The translations under genes were made by a program, and so were the position numbers. The notes beneath the pieces were generated by a model. The model was not told the origin of the DNA. It did no database searches and saw only the letters and a program-made list of their open reading frames with translations. A stretch of DNA of 20,717 nucleotides from Haplomitrium mnioides (taxonomy: Eukaryota > Marchantiophyta > Haplomitriopsida > Calobryales): NCBI GenBank assembly GCA_049999725.1, contig JBNGIS010020670.1:1-20717 (forward strand). Reading direction: 5' to 3'. Of this stretch, positions 18,398-20,717 are shown one piece after another. Position 1 is the stretch's first letter. Each line of letters opens with the position of its first letter.

Positions 18398-18676
18398 TGT
18401 AATCTGTCCTTCGTGCTATGTTTACTTTGTATCTTCTGTTCGGTATCCTCTGTTATATATACTCTATTTTGTAGACTTTGTTCTCTGGTTTACTCTGTTT
18501 TCTATTTGCTCTGTCAAATTTAGTATTTGTTATAGAACATAGTGATGCTCCTATATATAGAATTGATGTTTAGATAAGAGAGACGTTGATCTCTCATCCA
18601 TATATTGATCAATACACGAAGGAACGTTGGGCAGAGCAGTCTCTCTCTCTCTCTCTGTGATTCATATCCTACAACA
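18398..18676 (+). repeat. 5' LTR of a second copia-type element (left edge uncertain)
   Basis: The right edge is set by comparison: the LTR end ACAACA is followed directly by the same primer-binding site as in the first element. A TATA box (TATATATA, 18552-18559) and a (TC)n run (18641-18657) fit an LTR promoter and R/U5. The left edge is a guess: TGTAATC at 18398 is one of several TGT starts between there and 18530. No matching 3' LTR lies in the window. Confidence 0.6.
18552..18559 (+). promoter_or_regulatory. TATA box of the second copia-type LTR
   Basis: TATATATA lies about 125 bases before the LTR end. Transcription would start near 18585. Confidence 0.45.
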
Positions 18677-18690
18677 CGTTATCAGCACGA
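18677..18690 (+). other. primer-binding site of the second copia-type element
   Basis: CGTTATCAGCACGA directly follows the LTR end ACAACA. It shares 12 bases with the site at 15154-15167 although the LTRs themselves are unlike each other. Its reverse complement matches the anticodon arm of tRNA-Ile (from memory). Confidence 0.72.
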
Positions 18691-18935
18691 AGGACTCTAC
18701 GAGATTTTTCTTTAGACCGACAGAGACTCACGGCAAGGACACTGCAGGCACGACGTTCAGATCTTCAGAAATTTTTTTCTTACGTGACCGCACACTTGCG
18801 AACATTAGTTTTCTCCAACGCGACCGTACTCTTCGTATGCGAACCGACTCACGAATGTGAGCCATTCACAAAAAAAAAAAACAAAAAGAAAAACAAAAGG
18901 TTTATTTCTCCTTCTTTCCTTTCCTCCTTTCTCTT
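18691..18935 (+). other. leader of the second copia-type element, first part
   Basis: No coding sequence was recognised. CG-containing words (GCGACCG, GCGAACCGAC) are more frequent than in the rest of the window. It ends in an A-rich run (about 18870-18900) and a pyrimidine run before the gap. Confidence 0.5.
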
Positions 18936-19035
18936 NNNNNNNNNNNNNNNNNNNNNNNNNNNNNNNNNNNNNNNNNNNNNNNNNNNNNNNNNNNNNNNNN
19001 NNNNNNNNNNNNNNNNNNNNNNNNNNNNNNNNNNN
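18936..19035. other. assembly gap (100 N)
   Basis: Exactly 100 Ns, directly before a tandem repeat array. Confidence 0.95.
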
Positions 19036-19880
19036 TCTTCGTGGTCGACCTAGCATTAGTTTTTCTGCTCCTTCATTCTGCTACTTCGTCGGCTGACGCT
19101 CGCATTTTTGGTTCCTTCAGATTGTTGCTTCGTTGGCTGGCGCTCGCGGTTTTGATTCTCACCTTCATGCTTCGTCGACTGGCATCCGCGGTTCTCCTTT
19201 TCCCTGTTTCATCGACTTGAAGGGGGGCTTGCGCTTCTCTCTTTCCTGCTTTGTCGACTCGGGCGCTTGGTATCCTTCCCTTTCTCCTTAGTTGACTTGA
19301 GGCTTGGCACTTTGTGGCTTTTCTCTTTCCTACTTCGTCGACTTGCAGGGCTCGAGGCTTCTTTTTTTTTTCCGCAAGGACAACGCGGCTCGTTCCTCCT
19401 CCTTCTATTTCGTCGACTTGGCACTCGACCTTCTTCCCATCTGCTTCATCGATTTGAGGGCTCTCGCTTCTTCCTTGTTTCTGTTTGATCGATTTAGGGG
19501 AGAGGGGGCTCGCGATCCCTCTGTTCCCTACTTCATTGACTCGGACGCTCGCGGCTTATTCTTGTGGCTTGTGGCTTTTTCCCTCATCTGTTTCATTGAC
19601 TTGGCACTCGAGGTCTTCTTCTTCTGCTCAAGACGACCTGAGGTTCTTGGCTTTTCTCCTCTTCCTCATCGAATCGGTACTTGCGGCCTTATCTCTCTTT
19701 TCTTTAGTCGTAGACCTAGTATATGCGGCTTCTTCTTATGCTTAGTCGACCTGAGGTTCTTGAATGATTTGAGCGCTCCTCGCCCTATTTGATTTATTTG
19801 GAGGCGCTCCCCGTCTTGTCCGATTTTTTTTGGACGCTCCTCACCCCGTCCAACTCTCTCCCAACACTCCAACAAGGTTC
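19036..19880 (+). repeat. degenerate tandem array, about 20 units of about 40 bp
   Basis: Units share a core of the form CTTCGTCGACTTGG followed by a GCTCGCGGCTT-type word and a pyrimidine-rich tail. Cores are seen near 19084, 19125, 19170, 19209, 19248, 19290, 19336, 19408, 19446, 19484, 19530, 19588, 19630, 19668, 19706 and 19742. The array fades after about 19760 into units of the form GGACGCTCCTCRCCCCGTC. Most steps are 38-46 bp, with two longer ones near 19380 and 19560 where extra sequence is inserted. The array lies in the leader of the second copia-type element. Confidence 0.75.
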
Positions 19881-20004
19881 GTTTCGGTTTTGAAAAGTTA
19901 CTGTTTTCATTTTTCGGAGAACCTCCTGACACTTCAGTTTTGGAGAAGGCTCCGATATTTATGATTTCTCATTTCTTAGTGGTTCATTTCTCAATCCTCT
20001 TGAT
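19881..20004. other. sequence between leader array and candidate LTR
   Basis: No gene was recognised; the text is T-rich (TTTTCGGAGAACC, GGAGAAGGCTCCG). Confidence 0.35.
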
Positions 20005-20253
20005 TGTTGGATCATTATTTGTCACACTTAATGGCTGACCTTGAAACTGGACTAACTTCTAGCATTTTGGGTTATACTCAAATTCTTGTATAGTGATTAC
20101 TAACGTATATACAGCTCTATACCTCTCTATAAACAGAGGGACTTGTTACTGTTTTTCTTCTTCCAGATCTGAACTATAACTGTGCCACAGAGACAGGTTC
20201 ATTTTTTCTTTCAGTACATATATAGAGCTCTACTGCTTTCAGATACACCAACA
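20005..20253. repeat. candidate LTR (249 bp)
   Basis: It is bounded by TGTTGG and CCAACA, a perfect 6-bp inverted repeat of LTR type, with a TATA-like CTATAAACA near 20129-20137. No five-base duplication flanks it, and the following sequence is not a clear primer-binding site, though TGGTAGCAGA at 20294-20303 is one base from the initiator-tRNA type. There is no second copy in the window. Confidence 0.35.
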
Positions 20254-20717
20254 GGGGATACTACACCTTACTACCTACATGGTGCACACCAATTGGTAGC
20301 AGATTATATATCAATACAGTCCCCCCTAGCTAGCCATTTACCTGCAGGGAAACAACAATCAGTCGGCGGAGTTTACAGTAGAAGGAAGGACGCCACCACA
20401 AGTTCCGGACGCGACACGAGTATGACATACACATAGCAGGGTAGTTCCATGTCTAGATATACCACGTTATTTAGTACCAATTTATTTTGTTCTTTCAACA
20501 CGCTTTCTGTTTTATTTCATTTCTTTCATTTCATTTTTCTGTTTAAGGCAGACAACATAAACAGGTACAGGGAGTGATTACAGTTACCCGCTCCACGGGC
20601 AACTCGCAGTCTTGACCCAACTGCGCATACTTTCTTTCCTTTCGTTCCCTTGTATTTAGTTTTCGGTTTCCGGCTTTACGCAGATCTCTCCTGATCACCC
20701 TACAGTCCTTGATTATA
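20254..20717. other. unrecognised sequence to the window end
   Basis: No domain, RNA gene or clear repeat was seen. The composition is more balanced than in the rest of the window. The open frame at 20182-20436 has no recognisable motif. Confidence 0.4.

Noticed and set aside
19209-19424. 71-codon - strand frame rich in S, R and K, resembling an SR-type protein
   Set aside because: It is the antisense reading of the pyrimidine-rich 40-bp repeat array, so the composition is a by-product.
19036-19880. CRISPR-like array
   Set aside because: Units are degenerate over their whole length with no constant repeat and unique-spacer pattern, and the DNA is plant nuclear.

Overview
The window looks like repeat-rich, AT-rich nuclear DNA of a land plant, most likely a seed plant. 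It holds Ty3/gypsy and Ty1/copia elements of plant type, GT-AG introns of about 90 bases, AATAAA signals, and two 100-base runs of N that mark scaffold gaps. I see no intact protein-coding gene. Every recognisable coding stretch is broken by stops or frameshifts, so this is an accessory graveyard region with layered insertions. tRNA and family comparisons below are from memory; no search was run.

Layout, left to right. (1) 1-3616, + strand: the 3' part of a Ty3/gypsy chromovirus (RT, RNase H, integrase, chromodomain), then a polypurine tract and a 550-bp 3' LTR (TGTAAC...GTTACA). The LTR carries four G-box-like motifs, CCAAT boxes and a TATA box. (2) 3868-5392 and 15463-17373: a tandem duplication with a period of about 1.7 kb. 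Each unit holds a decayed, intron-containing gene whose product resembles the C-terminal half of a beta-class (N6-adenine/N4-cytosine type) S-adenosylmethionine DNA methyltransferase. (3) 5393-15462, - strand: a Ty1/copia element of about 10 kb inserted in the first unit. It has two 295-bp LTRs, a perfect TTTAA target-site duplication, and an empty site still visible in the second unit at 17204-17208. Its order in the sense direction is 5' LTR, internal-tRNA-type primer-binding site, long repeat-rich leader, gag with a CCHC knuckle, about 2 kb of unrecognised DNA, integrase, RT, RNase H, polypurine tract and 3' LTR. (4) 17934-18197: a short Ty3/gypsy-like pol fragment. (5) About 18398-19880, + strand: the 5' end of a second copia-type element (LTR with TATA box, the same kind of primer-binding site, then a leader made of about 20 degenerate 40-bp repeats). 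(6) 20005-20253: a possible further LTR (TGTTGG...CCAACA).

The order of events can be read from the sequence. The methyltransferase-like unit duplicated in tandem, and the copies are now roughly 10% different by eye in a conserved stretch. Copia then inserted in one copy; its LTRs differ at about 13 of 295 positions. The most interesting items are the paired methyltransferase-like relics, the primer-binding site that seems to match the anticodon arm of tRNA-Ile with a C opposite the inosine position, and the periodic TTCG-containing repeats in both copia leaders.
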